Shown here piece by piece: positions 44,753 through 55,845 of a DNA stretch of 64,000 nucleotides. Made by a program: the position numbers and the translations under genes. Below the pieces are notes generated by a model, which saw only the letters and a program-made list of their open reading frames with translations, did not search any database and was not told the DNA's origin. Numbering within the stretch: the first letter of the stretch is position 1; every line of letters starts with the position of its first letter. Origin of the DNA: Prorocentrum cordatum (Eukaryota > Sar > Dinophyceae > Prorocentrales > Prorocentraceae); assembly GCA_963575745.1 (NCBI GenBank), contig CAUYUJ010016305.1, positions 85,001 through 149,000 on the forward strand. Direction: 5' to 3'.

Positions 44753-44929
44753 TGCTCCCCCTCCCTGCCAGGTCGCCCGTCTCCCCCGCCCCACGCTCCC
44801 CGGGGCCCCCCACCCGTCCCCCAGGGAGAGACGCGCCGATCCTGGCAGGCGTCGTCCTCGAGGATGAGCGACACGACGTCTTCGCCGCGCGGGGCTCGGC
44901 GCGCACGGGCCTGCCCTCCCTGCAGGGCC

Positions 44930-45070
44930 CGTTCCGATTCCTCTGGTTCGATTCGGCTCGATTTCGATTTCCCGCCGATTCGGCTCCTCCCGACTTGGCT
45001 GCCGATTTCCGCCGATCCGATGCATTTCGATTGCCGACTTGACTTACCGATTCGATTCCGGGCTCTCTTG
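44930..45070 (+). repeat. Dispersed repeat O, copy 2
   Basis: TTCGATTCGGCTCGATTTCG, CGACTTGGCTGCCGATTTCC and CGCCGATCCGATGCATTTCG parallel 15590-15750. Confidence 0.65.
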
Positions 45071-45156
45071 CCCTGGGCAGCCGCCCGTCCAGACTCCTGT
45101 CGTTTCGCACTGGGCTCTTGAGCTCGAGCGTGGTTGCTTCGCCGTCTCCTTCCCTG

Positions 45157-45368
45157 TCGGGGGCAACGTTGGTGGGGACAGGCATTGGGGGGATGCATCG
45201 ACCCCTGATCGCCCACGGATCGCCCTTAGGGGCCGAATGGCCCCCACCCGCCCAGGAACGTGCGGATTCATCCTCGGGGGCCTACCGCCGATCTATCCGC
45301 GCCGTGTCGCCGTTTCCGGGCCGATGTGCCCCCCCTGCGCCGGCCCCCCCCCCCTATCGTTGCCCCTC
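45157..45368. mobile_element. Family G foldback element, copy 3
   Basis: Left end CGGGGGCAACGTTGGTGGGG; right end, reverse-complemented, GAGGGGCAACGATAGGGGGG. Interior GATGCATCGACCCCTGATCG, AACGTGCGGATTC and TACCGCCGATCTATCCGCG as in copy 1. Confidence 0.75.
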
Positions 45369-45534
45369 GCCTTGGCATCGCTCGGGCGTGAGCATCTTCA
45401 CTCGGCGAGGCCAGCGCCAGAAGACCTGGAACATCGAGGAGCATCGTGGATCATCTTGCGGACAACAAAAAAGGACCCAGGCGAAGGGCCCAACCATATG
45501 CAGTTGTGAGTGTCGCGTTGTCGGTACCGCTTTC

Positions 45535-46620
45535 GGTGGAGTTCCTCGTGAGGCCACGAGTGTGCCGTAATGGACGAGGGAGACGCGTGGGGGCGCGGCC
45601 ACTGGGGTTATCGGTGCAGCTCCCTCTGGGCCCACGAAACGCTACACTGGGTGGAGGAACGCATGCGACCACGGCCACGGCCACTGGAGTCTTCGGTGGA
45701 ACTCCCTTGCCACGGTGGCCACGAAACGTTGCATTGGGTAAAGGAAACGCATGTGGGCGTCGCCTCTGAGGCCTCGGTGTGGAAAACGCATGCCGCCGCG
45801 GCCACTGGGGTCCTCGGTGGAGTTCCCTTTGGGGCCAGGAAAAGTATATCGGACGGGGGAAACGCATGCGAGCGTCGCATCTGGGGCCTTCGGTGGGGCT
45901 CCTTACGGGGCCACGAAGCGTTGTATTGGCCAGGGGGAACACATGCGGGCGTCGCTCTAGGGCCTTCAGTGGAGCTCCCAATGAGGCCACGAAGCGCTGT
46001 ACTGGATAGAAAGAACGCATGCGAGCGTTGCCTCCGGGGGCCTTTGGTAGAGCTCCCCAGGGGGGCACGAAACATTGCACTGGGTGGGTGAAACACATGC
46101 GAGCACATCCATTTGGGCCTTCGGTGGAGCTCCCTACGGAGCCACGAAATGGTGCATTGGGCGGGGGAAACGCATGCGAACGTCGCCTCTGGGGCTTTCG
46201 GTAGAGCTCCCTACGGGGCCACGAAACGTGCAGGGGCTATACGAACATGAGTGGCGGGGACGCATGCGAATGTCGCCACGGGTGCCTTCGATGGAGCTCC
46301 CTGTGGGGCTATGAAACGTGTGAAGATTGTGCCGAAATTGGTGCGGGGACGCATGCGGGCATGCGGTGGAGCTCCCTATGAAGCTATGAAGCGTGTGAGG
46401 GTTGTGCCGACACGGGTGGCGGGAACGAGTGTGGACACTGCCACTGGGGCCTTCGGTGGAGTTCTTTGTGGGGCCACGAAACGTGTGAGGGGTGTGCCGA
46501 CGGTGGCGGGGACGCATGTGGGTGTGCCGAAATTAGCGGCGGGGACGCATGTGGACACATGCATTGGGGCCTTCGGTTGAGCTCCCTACGGGGCCACGAA
46601 TCGTGTGAGGGGTGTGCCGA
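45535..46620 (+). repeat. ~78-bp tandem array, about 13 units
   Basis: The word GGTGGAGCTCCC recurs with variants near 45535, 45613, 45695, 45816, 45892, 45968, 46046, 46123, 46200, 46290, 46365, 46455 and 46575. Most spacings are 75-82 bp; one copy is truncated at 45775, and the last units lengthen to 90-120 bp. A consensus unit runs GGGGCCACGAAAC, GGGGGAAACGCATGCGAGCG, CTCTGGGGCCTTCGGTGGAG. Confidence 0.9.
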
Positions 46621-46866
46621 GATGGTGGACTGATGCGGAGAGCAGAGGCACGCAGGGGAGGAGGGAAGAGGGGGAGGAGAGAGAAGGAAGGCGAAGCGCT
46701 GTCTCTTCAAAACGAGGATCGACCCAGCACCACAGGAGGGTCGGAAAAGGTCGGACAAAACAGAGGCGAGAAATGAGCGGGGAATGGGCGCCCGAGCGAC
46801 GGCAAGCTTCGGCGGCCAGACGGCGCTCACCGTCTGGGGAGGCGCACCACCCCCGCCCCACCCTCC
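46621..46866. other. Spacer, no gene recognised
   Basis: A GGAGGAGGGAAGAGG purine stretch at 46655-46690; nothing else recognised. Confidence 0.4.
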
Positions 46867-47018
46867 GGGAAACAAGCAGCACAAACAGTAACGAATCGCT
46901 GATTGACAGAAAGTTCTAGGAAATGGTAAAAAAAATTGAGGGGGTCCACAAAAAATCAGTTACATGTGGAAACATGGGAATATTGGAATGTGTGTCGATT
47001 TGTTTGTGCCTCTCTGGG
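46867..47018. mobile_element. Family F element, copy 3, diverged
   Basis: Left end GGGAAACAAGCAGCACAAAC; right end TTGTTTGTGCCTCTCTGGG. The interior contains GGAAACATGGGAATATTGG, comparable with the GGAAATATGGGGAATCCTG of copy 1. Confidence 0.5.
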
Positions 47019-47141
47019 TACCTTTACACACACCCGTGCGCTAGTCCTGAGACCCGAGACTACCTGCTGCGTCGCGAGGTATCGCGGTTCGCGCGGCTTT
47101 GGCACATAGCATCGCCATGTGAGGCCAAGTCATGTGAGCTT

Positions 47142-47400
47142 CGAGGATCGAGGTTCGCTCTCTTCAGGAAATTGTTTGGCCGTCTTGGGGCGCCCCCATG
47201 GCCACATCGGGATCCGGTTTGAAATTCGAGACAGGGCGCACCCCAGGTGAGATCCACGGAACGATTTGTGCAGAGGTTCGAGGATGGGGGTTCGCTTTTC
47301 TCTGAAGCTCTTGGCCGTCTTGTGGCGCTCGCGTGGCCACGGCTGAATCCGCGTCGAAGTTATAGGCTGCACCCCAGGAGAGGCCCACGGATCGGTTTTT
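47142..47400 (+). repeat. 137-bp tandem duplication
   Basis: CGAGGATCGAGGTTCGCTC...GGCCGTCTTGGGGCGCCC...GCGCACCCCAGGTGAGATCC is repeated from 47279 as CGAGGATGGGGGTTCGCTT...GGCCGTCTTGTGGCGCTC...GCTGCACCCCAGGAGAGGCC. Confidence 0.8.
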
Positions 47401-47773
47401 GACCCCTGAACAGGGCCTCAATCCTCTGTACTCCGACCACGCTCCGCGTCGCTCGCGGCCAGGGTGACAACTGGAGGTGGAAGGCAGCGTGCAATGGCAG
47501 CGCTTCTGTTGGCATCGCTCGGACGTATGCACTTCTCTCGGCGAGGACTATCGAGGAGCCTCTGGGTCCTCTCTCGCGAAATTCACTTCGTTTTTCACCT
47601 GCCGTTTCGGGGTTTTGCATTGACAGAAATGCACGCAAAAATCCGCTGCAGCACGTCTGCAAGGTCGGTTCAGTGATCAGTGTGCCGCGTCACGGTGCGT
47701 GGTCACATGCAGCGCACCGCGTTTTTGGCGCGAACTACACGTCTGAGCCGTGGAGGCAAAAGGACTGTTGCTG

Positions 47774-47934
47774 TAAGTCGGGCCTGTCCCTCTACAGGAG
47801 GAAGAACTTAAACTAGTCAGAGAATAGTATGGGGGCGATTTGTGCATTAGTGTTTCAATCTGTTTGGAGCATTTTTGGGGTATTTTTGTTTTTTCCGTCC
47901 AAAATCCGCCTGTAGGGCGACATGCCCGACCTAA
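47774..47934. mobile_element. Family A MITE-like element, copy 4
   Basis: Left end TAAGTCGGGCCTGTCCCTCT; right end, reverse-complemented, TTAGGTCGGGCATGTCGCCC; both continue to CTACAGG(A/C)GG. The interior has AGAGAATAGTATGGGGGCGA and the final TCCAAAATCCGCC shared with copies 1 and 3. Confidence 0.85.
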
Positions 47935-48554
47935 CTGCTGTTTTACAGTTTTCGTTTTGCCGTTTCTTGTCCGGTTCTAGCGCCATATGTTTCCCGTTTT
48001 GCCGCCGTTGTTGTTCCAGTTTCGGCTCCAATCCTGGAGCCGATTTGCCCCGTTTCCAGGAGCAGTTGTTTAATTACCGCTTTCGTGTTCCAGATATTGT
48101 CTTCTGAAAAGGGGCACACAAGATCGTTTTGCCGTTTCCAGCGCCCAATATGATGTGGGACGTGTTCGGTTTGATATGAGCGGTTCGCGTTCTGAGAGTT
48201 TGTCAATCGGAGTTTGCCGTGTTCTTTCGGCGGTCGTACGCCAGTTCATCGTTGGTTCCTTGTTTTTCCTCCCGCCCTTTAGCGTGCAATCTACGGTGTC
48301 GGCAATTTGAGCTCGGCACGTGTTCCAGTGCATGACATTGACATTGCCATACGGAAATCCGTCGTGCAAACGCCCGATTTCTGAGGCCAAGGCCTCGTGC
48401 ACCTTGTCTGATCTAGGCCCGGACGATGTCCGCAGCGGTGGTCGTATCACATCGTACAACCATGTGTACGCCTGCGTATTTGTGACTATGCGCTCGCACG
48501 TGCACGGGCATACGCAAATACATGCTAGCATTTGTCTTTTTGTGGTTTCCGCCA
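47935..48554. other. Spacer, no gene recognised
   Basis: A T-rich stretch (47940-48100) with repeated CGTTTTGCCG words. A minus-strand frame of 161 codons (48070-48555) has no motif. Confidence 0.4.
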
Positions 48555-48765
48555 CGGCCCGCCACCCTGCATGTGTCGTGGACCCGAGACACTTTGAAGG
48601 CCTCTTGAGGGTCTCTGAGGAGATTCTTGGAGGCCTTTCAGAAGCCTCTTGGGAACCCCCTGAGGAGGGATGGCCTCCTGGGGCTCCTTCGAATTACCCC
48701 TCGGAGGCACTTTTTGAGCCCTCTCTGGGAAGCTTGAGGCAGTACTGACGCGATCTTCGGAGCCT
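48555..48765 (+). repeat. Short TTGG-type satellite block
   Basis: The GCCCGCCACCCTGCATG edge resembles the CATCCCGCCACCGTGCCTGG border of 19030 and 25319. Then GGCCTCTTGAGGGTC-type units. Confidence 0.55.
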
Positions 48766-49639
48766 CTTCGGTCGTTGTGGACGCTCTGCAAGCTGAAAAG
48801 GCCGTAACATTCAGATACAATGAGGCATGTTAGCGGTTTGCATTCCGAAGCACCAAGGTCTCGTAAAAGTTCACCCAGCTGTTCCAGGAAGTCCCCAAGA
48901 GCGCCCAGAAGTAGGGACCATAGAGAGCATTGACAGTTCGCAGTCCTGGGGACTATTGAGGACCTGCCGTTGTATTCATTACCCATGGCCTGGTGGCGGT
49001 TCATTGGGCATGTGTGCGCACCCGGAATTCTCGCGTCACCCTGCCCACACACGTCGACAGGCGGTATGACATGGGTAATCGTCGTATTACCATGTCGCTC
49101 AACGCGGCAAGTTTCCCAGGTTTCTTTCCTCCAGCAGGGCCATTAAGATTGCCATGAGTTCTGATGTGGTACATATGAAGTGCCGAACCCACATGACACG
49201 CACGCGGTTCTTCGCCCGCTACGACATCTCCACAGTGTTATAAGATGCCTTGCAATCGAGATTTCGCTGTGCACCCATCATAGAGGAAGGGTTAGAGGAG
49301 TAGGGAACAACTGCGCGAGAATGAGGTCGACTCTGAGATAGCCCGCTGATGGTGCATGAGACCGCGACGGCCTGTTCAATCCGCTCACGTTTCTGTACCG
49401 TTAGTCACGATCGCCGTCTTGATTCGTCGTGATGTCTTTTCTTCTATCTCATCCCCCGTTACGACGTCCTTCGCATGGTTTCCTGATCCTTGCGACTCTT
49501 ACTCCTCCGAATTGTGCTCAGATGACCCAGAATTCTGCGATACCTTTTCATCGCCTTCCCCTGCCTCATCATCATCCTTATTTCCCTTCCCTCCATCACT
49601 CCGTCTATCCCTCCCTCTGTCCTGACCTTCGGGGAGGAC
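48766..49639. other. Spacer, no gene recognised
   Basis: Mixed-composition DNA with only short frames. Confidence 0.4.
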
Positions 49640-49870
49640 GAGAGGGGGAGGAAGGAGGATGAGGAGGATCAGCAGCAGCATAGGTGGTGGAGGAAGGGAA
49701 GGGGGATCAACAGGAGCAGAGCAAGAGCAGAAGCAGAGGAATGTGGGAGGGAGGGAGGGGGGCGAGGACGGAGGAGGAAGGAGCAGGGAGTGAGGGAGGG
49801 CGGAGGGAGGGAGGGAGGAGGGAGGGAGGGAGGATGGAGGGAGGGAGGGAGGAGGAGGAGAAGAGAGGGA
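49640..49870 (+). repeat. (GGAGGGA)n purine-rich tract
   Basis: GGAGGGAGGGAGG units with AGCAGA interruptions. Confidence 0.9.
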
Positions 49871-50265
49871 GTGCGATTTCCGAAATCTGCTGGTGGTGCA
49901 GCTGGTCCCAGTCCCGCGCCTGACATCTGGCGCTGGGGGGGCACCGGGAAAGCCGGGTCTGCACACTTCCTCTCTCAGCTTCGCGCAGAGGGGGGGTGGG
50001 GGGAGGGGAGAGGGCTTCTTTGAAGCACCCCCGCTTAGAATGCGCGGGCCTTACGTAAAAGGCCGGCGCCTTTCAGGAGCAGCCTCCTTCTCTAAGAAGC
50101 CCTCCCCCCTCCCTCCACCCATTTGCGCGCGCCGCCAACTCTCGCTCGACGTCGTCTCGAAGGGTCGAGATTTCGCCTAGGGGTCCAGGGTCTCGAGGTC
50201 CGCCGTCTCGAAAGGTCGAAGCGTCGAGGGCCGCTCGTGCCGTCTCGAGGGTCTCGAGGATCTCG
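49871..50265. other. Spacer, no gene recognised
   Basis: GTCTCGA/GGTCGA words repeat at 50150-50265. No gene. Confidence 0.4.
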
Positions 50266-50490
50266 GGTTGACCCAAAAGGGGGTCCAGCGACAGTGGGGT
50301 GGTGCAAAATAGATTTGGTGCAGTAGATTTGTGGGGCGTGCAATACATTCCGGGGCGCAGATGTCTTGCTGGACTTTCGCGTGCAAAACATGTACTTGCA
50401 ATACAATGCATTACAATTCTCCGGTGCAATACAGTTGCTACAAATCTATTGCACCACCCCCTTTCAGCTGGACCCCCTGTTGGGTCACCC
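50266..50490. mobile_element. Family M foldback element
   Basis: Left arm GGGTTGACCCAAAAGGGGGT, GGGGTGGTGCAAAATAGATT; right arm, reverse-complemented, GGGTGACCCAACAGGGGGTC, GGGGGTGGTGCAATAGATTT. Inverted repeats of about 50 bp, 225 bp overall. The family D copy at 50508 starts 18 bp beyond it. Confidence 0.8.
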
Positions 50491-50507
50491 AAAGAGGGTC
50501 GAGGATA

Positions 50508-50694
50508 CGATCGAAGAAGAAACAAATACATATTCATAAGTTTTCGGAGGTCCGCGCGGACGTCTTGGATCGGCGCTGGACCCCCCTGGCAGCGCCTCCG
50601 GCGCCGCCCCTGGCGCTTTCCGCGCTCCGTGCCGATCCGCGCGGACCTCCGAAAATGCGATTGTAAGATGTGTGTTGGTTCCTATGTTCGATCG
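50508..50694. mobile_element. Family D palindromic element, copy 3
   Basis: Bounded by CGATCG at 50508 and 50689. TTTTCGGAGGTCCGCGCGGA in the left arm is matched exactly by the inverted right arm. Centre GGCAGCGCCTCCGGCGCC. Confidence 0.8.
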
Positions 50695-50751
50695 ACGGAG
50701 CCACCCTGTCGTCAGCCAGGCGCACCTCGGGCCCGCTTGGTCCTCGGATGT

Positions 50752-50797
50752 CGGCGCTTGGACCAAAATGGTCGTCTGTAGCCATTTTGGACCAAGC
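50752..50797. other. Hairpin containing a dinoflagellate spliced-leader-like core
   Basis: GCTTGGACCAAAATGG and CCATTTTGGACCAAGC form a 16-bp stem with one mismatch. The right arm reads GTAGCCATTTTGG, a 13-base exact match to the core of the dinoflagellate spliced leader, with three mismatches over the full 22-nt leader. The hairpin itself may explain the match. Confidence 0.4.
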
Positions 50798-51464
50798 ACC
50801 CCGCTATAGCGGAGGTGTTGCTGTCCCCCTCCGCTGAAGCGGCGCTGCTTGCGTCGCGGCGGTCGCTAATTATCCAGCTGTCGCCCGGGCGTCGGCGCTA
50901 ATGACTGGCGCTGCCGCCCTGCGTTTCCATTTGGCGTGCGCTCCGCCCCCCGCGATTCGCCAGAGCAGGGGGGTCACTTTTTGAATCGCACTCCCCGCTT
51001 GTTTTTGTGAACGACAAGCTGGCATTATTCTGCGAATTGTGCAGGCGGGGCACTGAAGCGAACAGCTGCATCGCGAAGAAGCCTCAGGTGAGGCACGATC
51101 TCCTGGGCGTCGACAGCGTGGTACCCGAATAGATTGCAGGGAAGTCGCGGGAGAGAGCGCGATTCCTGAGCAAACTGCGAGGAAACACCCCGCGAAAGTG
51201 CGATTCTGGACGAAGTGATGAAAAGTATCCGGCGGGAGCCATTGCTATAGTCGGGGGGCATCAACGCAACGTAAAGTGCAAGACTTTCCCCGAGAAACAC
51301 AAGGTGCGAGCCCCATGGGGCGCTTCAGATGAAGAGTACAAGGCGCACCGGACGGGGGGGATCGACAAGAATTACCGTTCTGAATTGAATTCGTAGCAAC
51401 AAACAAAGACAAAACACAACCAACAACAAAAGCACTCCCTCATCCTGCGTTCCCCTCCCTTTTC
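50798..51464. other. Spacer, no gene recognised
   Basis: A CCGCTATAGCGG palindrome at 50799-50810. No gene recognised. Confidence 0.4.
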
Positions 51465-51636
51465 AGGGGCCGCGGCAAGGGGATTGGCTCGGATTCATCG
51501 CCAACCGGGGTCCGATAGCTAACCCAACCCAGGAATGCGCGTCTTCTCTATCGGGCGCCCATCGCCATTCTACCGGCGATGTATCGCCGATTCAAGATCG
51601 ACGTTCCCCCCGTGAGTTGGCCCCCCTTATCTTTGC
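51465..51636. mobile_element. Family G element, copy 4, diverged
   Basis: GGGGCCGCGGCAAGGGGATT at left; GGCAAAGATAAGGGGGGCCA at right (reverse-complemented). Interior CATCGCCATTCTACCGGCGA then GTATCGCCGATTC. Ends weaker than in copies 2 and 3. Confidence 0.5.
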
Positions 51637-51741
51637 CTTTCCGGTCGACGTCGATGCTGTCGACGTTGTCATCTTCGTCATCGTCGTCGTTGTCGGCGGC
51701 GACGTCGTCGTCGTGGGCGGCGGCATCGTCATCGCTGCCCC

Positions 51742-52990
51742 TCACCACTGGCGGCGGCCTCCTATGCCGCTCGCGCTTTCTTGTGGGGGAGACCCAACAA
51801 CCGAGCCCCCCTGTGCGCGCCCGGAAAAGGAACGGCGCCGCTCGCGCGCGCGTGCCGCGGGCCCCGCCGACGTCGCCGATGCTTGAGACCCCACATCTGA
51901 TTCATCTTCGTCTACGTGACTCATCCCGATGATGTCACATGCCAATTGTTGAGGCGGCGGCGGTGGTAGAACCGGACGCCGTAAGCCCAACACATCCAAA
52001 GCACGCCGGTCCGCGCTGTGGTGCATGTTGCGGCGTGCCCGGTTGTATAGGGTGGGTGGTTGGCATGGTAATGCATCGGATCGTTCGTCACTGGATGGGT
52101 GTGGTTGTTGTTCGTTTCGTAGTGGCTCGCTCGGTCGGGGAAGGGGTGGTTGGTTGGGAAGAGGGCCAGCGTCGAAAAGATCGTCGCGGCCGTCGTCACA
52201 CCGTCGAGGTCCCGGTGAAGGAGGCGGTGTGGCATATTCGCTTTGGGGGGATTTTTGGGATCGCTCGGAGGTAGAGGCTTGATCAGGGTCAGCTTGCACG
52301 GGAGATGGGGGAGGAGTACAAATAGAATGAACAGCCGGCACTGCTTGTTGGGCCACGCCGGGGACAGGTATGGGAAGCCCGGGTGGGGAGGTAAGGGTCC
52401 GTGCGGCTCTGGGGAGGGGTTTGTATTCCGCCCTGCCAGGAGACAACGATTCCACGGTCGTAGGTTGAGTCTCAAGGGGTTCGTCTGCAAAAGCCTTTGG
52501 GATACGGTGAACGGTGGCAGGGGAATGGGGGCGGGCATGGGGGCAGGTTGGGCAAGAAGATAGGAAGTCAAGAATGGGAGGTGGGGAGGCGGACCACTCC
52601 GTACGGTCGTAGGCCACTTGGTGCTGCAGTAGGGTAGCAGGTGGTGAGTCAAATGGTCGTTGAAGCCGATGTCCTCCTTCTGGAACCCCTCGTGGATGTG
52701 GTTGAACGTCTCGTTCAGGTTGTGAATGTGTTTCTCGTAATGTTTCAGGCCGATGTCTGGTGGCCGGCCCAAGACCCAATAACCGCAGCGTTTCGTCGAT
52801 CCGTGTCCTGGGAGGTCCCAGGTGCGCAGCTTCATTGATCCGTGATCTTGCATGCGGTGAAAATTTGTACGGGAAGTGGCGGAACATGATCCTGCATGCT
52901 TACAAATACGTTGGTACCGGTGCCGCAAATCTTTATGTAAGTAAGTTGTTGGAAGTATACCGTCGTATGTCCACGCATAACACGTCGTAA
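51742..52990 (-). pseudogene. Minus-strand coding remnant, Pro/Ser-rich
   Basis: Two long minus-strand frames overlap (52887-51742, 381 codons; 53021-51921, 366 codons). The second is protein-like in its N-terminal part, around 52780-52600 (HYEKHIHNLNETFNHIHEGF). The first is protein-like downstream, with PPPSPVQADPDQASTSERSQ and the acidic SHVDEDESDVGSQAS. A frame change near 52570 would join the plausible halves. No domain recognised; a Pro/Ser-rich linker protein such as a retroelement ORF1/gag is one possibility. Confidence 0.3.
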
Positions 52991-53109
52991 CCCTTCTTTT
53001 GCAAACGCACTTCGATGACATAGAAAACTAGATTTGGCACTTGAAAACATATGCCCATACCATATGGTGGATGGGAGCCGGCGTCGGTCGATACTACAAG
53101 CCTTGCCGT

Positions 53110-53215
53110 GCCCGATGTCGGGGCTCCCAGGGTGGAGATCAATTTTGGAGTGCTCAATGGGGCTCCCAAGGTTGAGGTCGATTTTTTATGATCGATGGGG
53201 CTCCCAACATGTCCC
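53110..53215 (+). repeat. ~45-bp direct repeats with GGGGCTCCCA
   Basis: GGGGCTCCCAGGGTGGAG, GGGGCTCCCAAGGTTGAGG and GGGGCTCCCAACATG start about 45 bp apart. Confidence 0.75.
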
Positions 53216-53312
53216 CTAAACTTCAGACGTGGCTCCACCAAAGGAATCCCACAGAGGTCCGAGAGAGCATTTCTTCTTATCGGCATCGTCGTATTTCTCT
53301 TCGTTTTCCTTG

Positions 53313-53955
53313 TCAACATCCTCCGTTTCGATGGTATCGGTACCTCTGGCAAGATCGGCGGTCGGAATCGGAACCAAATTTGCGGTGGGATCGGTAGCCG
53401 GTGTTGGAAGGTGTTTTTTCGTTAATTATTATGGGGTATTGGTTTTTTCTGGAAGTCTCGAGAATTGTTTCCTCCTGGAGCCTCGTGGAAACATCATTGA
53501 TCGCCCAATCATACCCGCCCTTATCCTCGCGTCCTTCCTCCAAGCCGTGAATGACAGTATTGGATATCGATGGGTTGTTGTCGTCGTCGTAGATGCACTC
53601 GCCGACGTGGATGCCGGCGGTAAATCTGGAGCCAGAGCCCGAACCAGGTACAGTAAATTGGTATGACGCAGGCGTTGTGCGGTTGGCCCGCCAAAGTGGA
53701 GATAGAGTAGGAATTGGCGTCGGATCAGGCATGGGAGCGGTAGCACCCGCTATTGGCATCATTATGTTCATTGGAAGCCCCAGGCGAGCCCCATGGGAGT
53801 ATTGAGCGTGCGGGGGCTTCCTCCTGGCTGATTTGTGGTTGGAGGGCTGGTGTATCGAAGGCGGTGGTGTTATAGGAGCCCGTCTCTACACCATACATAG
53901 CAGCATTACTTGTATGTTCAGGACGCTCCCCATTATCATTCCCAGAAGGAGCCAT
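53313..53955 (-). pseudogene. Minus-strand coding remnant, unknown
   Basis: Frame 53771-53313 (152 codons) reads AGIHVGECIYDDDNNPSISN and TRLQEETILETSRKNQYPII, less biased than most chance frames here. 53955-53725 (76 codons) is also plausible. They lie downstream of the minus-strand reverse transcriptase fragment and may be part of the same decayed element. No family recognised. Confidence 0.25.
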
Positions 53956-54053
53956 CCATAGCTTACCTCTATCGGCCCAAGTTCTGGTGTGGAGTAATCA
54001 CCGGATTTTCGCCCGAGCCGATGGTTGTCGTATGTACCCAGGCCAATTTGCAC

Positions 54054-54440
54054 TCATTGGGGGGCGTGGACAGGAAGGTAATACTGGACCTTCCGGCGTC
54101 GGCTGTTGCCCAAGATCCTGACCCCCAGGCTGTAGTACCAAGCCTTTCCATTGATCCAAATGTCCGGCGCAGCGGCAGATACACGAGACGATGCCATAAA
54201 TATGCGGTGCCAGCGGTAGTCTCTGATGTGGGTGAGTGCTGGAAGGGCCAAGCAGAAGAGCGCGGGCATGAGGGCATCCCCTTGTTCGCCGCCCTCTCCC
54301 TGCGTAATAGTATGTAGGAGGAGTCGGCTTGCAGGGGGGGCCGGACGCGGGGGGGGCGCCAACGACCACGCCGATTCCATCGCGGCCCGCTGCCCTTTCC
54401 CGGGACTCTCAGGAATCCTCCGGGCCCAGTCGGCCTCGCA
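54054..54440 (-). pseudogene. LINE reverse transcriptase fragment, motif B region
   Basis: On the minus strand 54322-54242 reads HTITQGEGGEQGDALMPALF, the motif B block (family form QGEGGEQGDPLMPALF) of a dinoflagellate-style LINE reverse transcriptase. About 25 residues later the frame reads APDIWINGKAWYY...GVRILG, resembling the region after the catalytic centre. The expected x-D-D motif C between them is missing, so an internal deletion is likely. The upstream motifs are at 56235-55846. Confidence 0.7.
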
Positions 54441-55845
54441 GTCGGCGCCGGCGTCGCGTCGCCCGTGAGGGTCAGCCGGCGGGCGGGCCGACCTTGTTGC
54501 GCATGTTTGGTGCGAGAGACCCGCGCGGGCTTCGCGCTGTGCCCGCGCCCCAGAGCGACGGCCTAGGCCCCTGTAGCCCCCCGCGCTGACGCGATGGCCT
54601 CGCGCTGGGCGCAGGAGCGGGCGCCTCCGACCGATCGGTTCGGTTCCGCGCACTTCCCATGCGAGAACGCAAAGACCCCCATGTTGCTCGCGCGCTTTGC
54701 GCGCTGAGCAACGCGATGCAGTTGCGACGGCCGCGCGTTCAATTAGAAACCGCAGCGCAAGTTTCCATTCCCGCGCGCGGGGCGGGGTATGAATTTACAA
54801 ATGCGCCGACGGTCGAGAACTCGCGCGCGCGCCCATGCTTACCATGTTGGGCGTGCGCACTGGGTCTGGAAATCTGTGGCTCGGCCGCCCGATGCGCCCC
54901 AAAAATCGTTCCGCCTCCCCCCCGCCCCATCCCCCCTTCAAAACTCTTCCGCGCTCCTGGAAAAACCATGCCGCCGAGGCGGGAGCTCGGGCCGCGGCCT
55001 GGTGGTCCCCGAGGCACAGGGGAATCAAAGGAATCAGCACGGAATCAGTACAGAATCAAAACAGAATCGGCACAACTGCCACCCCTGATTCTGGCGGAAT
55101 CAAAAGAATCAGTACGGAATCAATGCGGAATCAAAGGAGGAATCGGTGATGAAACCAGAATCGGCCAGAACGGGGAAGTAGGCCAGAATCGATGCCAGAA
55201 CCCATGGAGAGAGGCCTTTTTCCCGCGAGTTCATTGCGGCGGGTCCGCGGCGCGGGCGCTCCGCGCGACTTCGCTGGTTCAGCGAGGCGCTCAGTCGGCG
55301 TTCAGAGTGAACAGGTTGTTTTCAAGGCGATATCCTGGCGGCGCGCTGGCGCACTGCGCATTTGCGTATTCTTGGCAGGCTGTTTGAGAACCCGGCAGCG
55401 TCGGCCGAATGGCCCGCCAATGCCGCGCAGCCGATCGCGCGCCCCATGCGGTCATGTTGACCGCCGTGTGCCGCGACGGCCGCGCGTCCCGGGCCGCGCC
55501 ATTGCCGCGTTGGATTGGACGGCGCAACGCTCGTTTTCCAAAAATCGTTACATGCATATCGCGCGCGTCGAGCCAGCAGCAATCGCTCCCAGAAGCAGCC
55601 TTGACAAGCGCCCCATGCCCGTTGTCGCCAGGTTCCGATCCAAATGCGCGAATGTGAGCGCGCGGGCAAGTAACGCGCGCGCGCGATTGGCGCAGCCTGG
55701 GAAATCCAACATGGATCCCCCCGGGGGCGCGGGGCGCCGGCGACGCTTCCGCCCGCCTCCCGCGCGCCCGACTACCCACGCAAGCCGACTCCTCCTAACA
55801 ATATGTGTAACCCGCTTGTCGTCCCGCCACAGAAACTCGGATTGC
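54440..55845. other. GC-rich insertion splitting the reverse transcriptase
   Basis: About 1.4 kb with no resemblance to the LINE. It contains GGAATCA repeats (55018-55190) and long chance frames on both strands. I could not identify terminal repeats. Confidence 0.5.

Noticed and set aside
50774-50797. A functional spliced-leader RNA gene
   Set aside because: Three mismatches to the leader, no donor GT context or Sm site recognised downstream, and the match lies in a hairpin arm.
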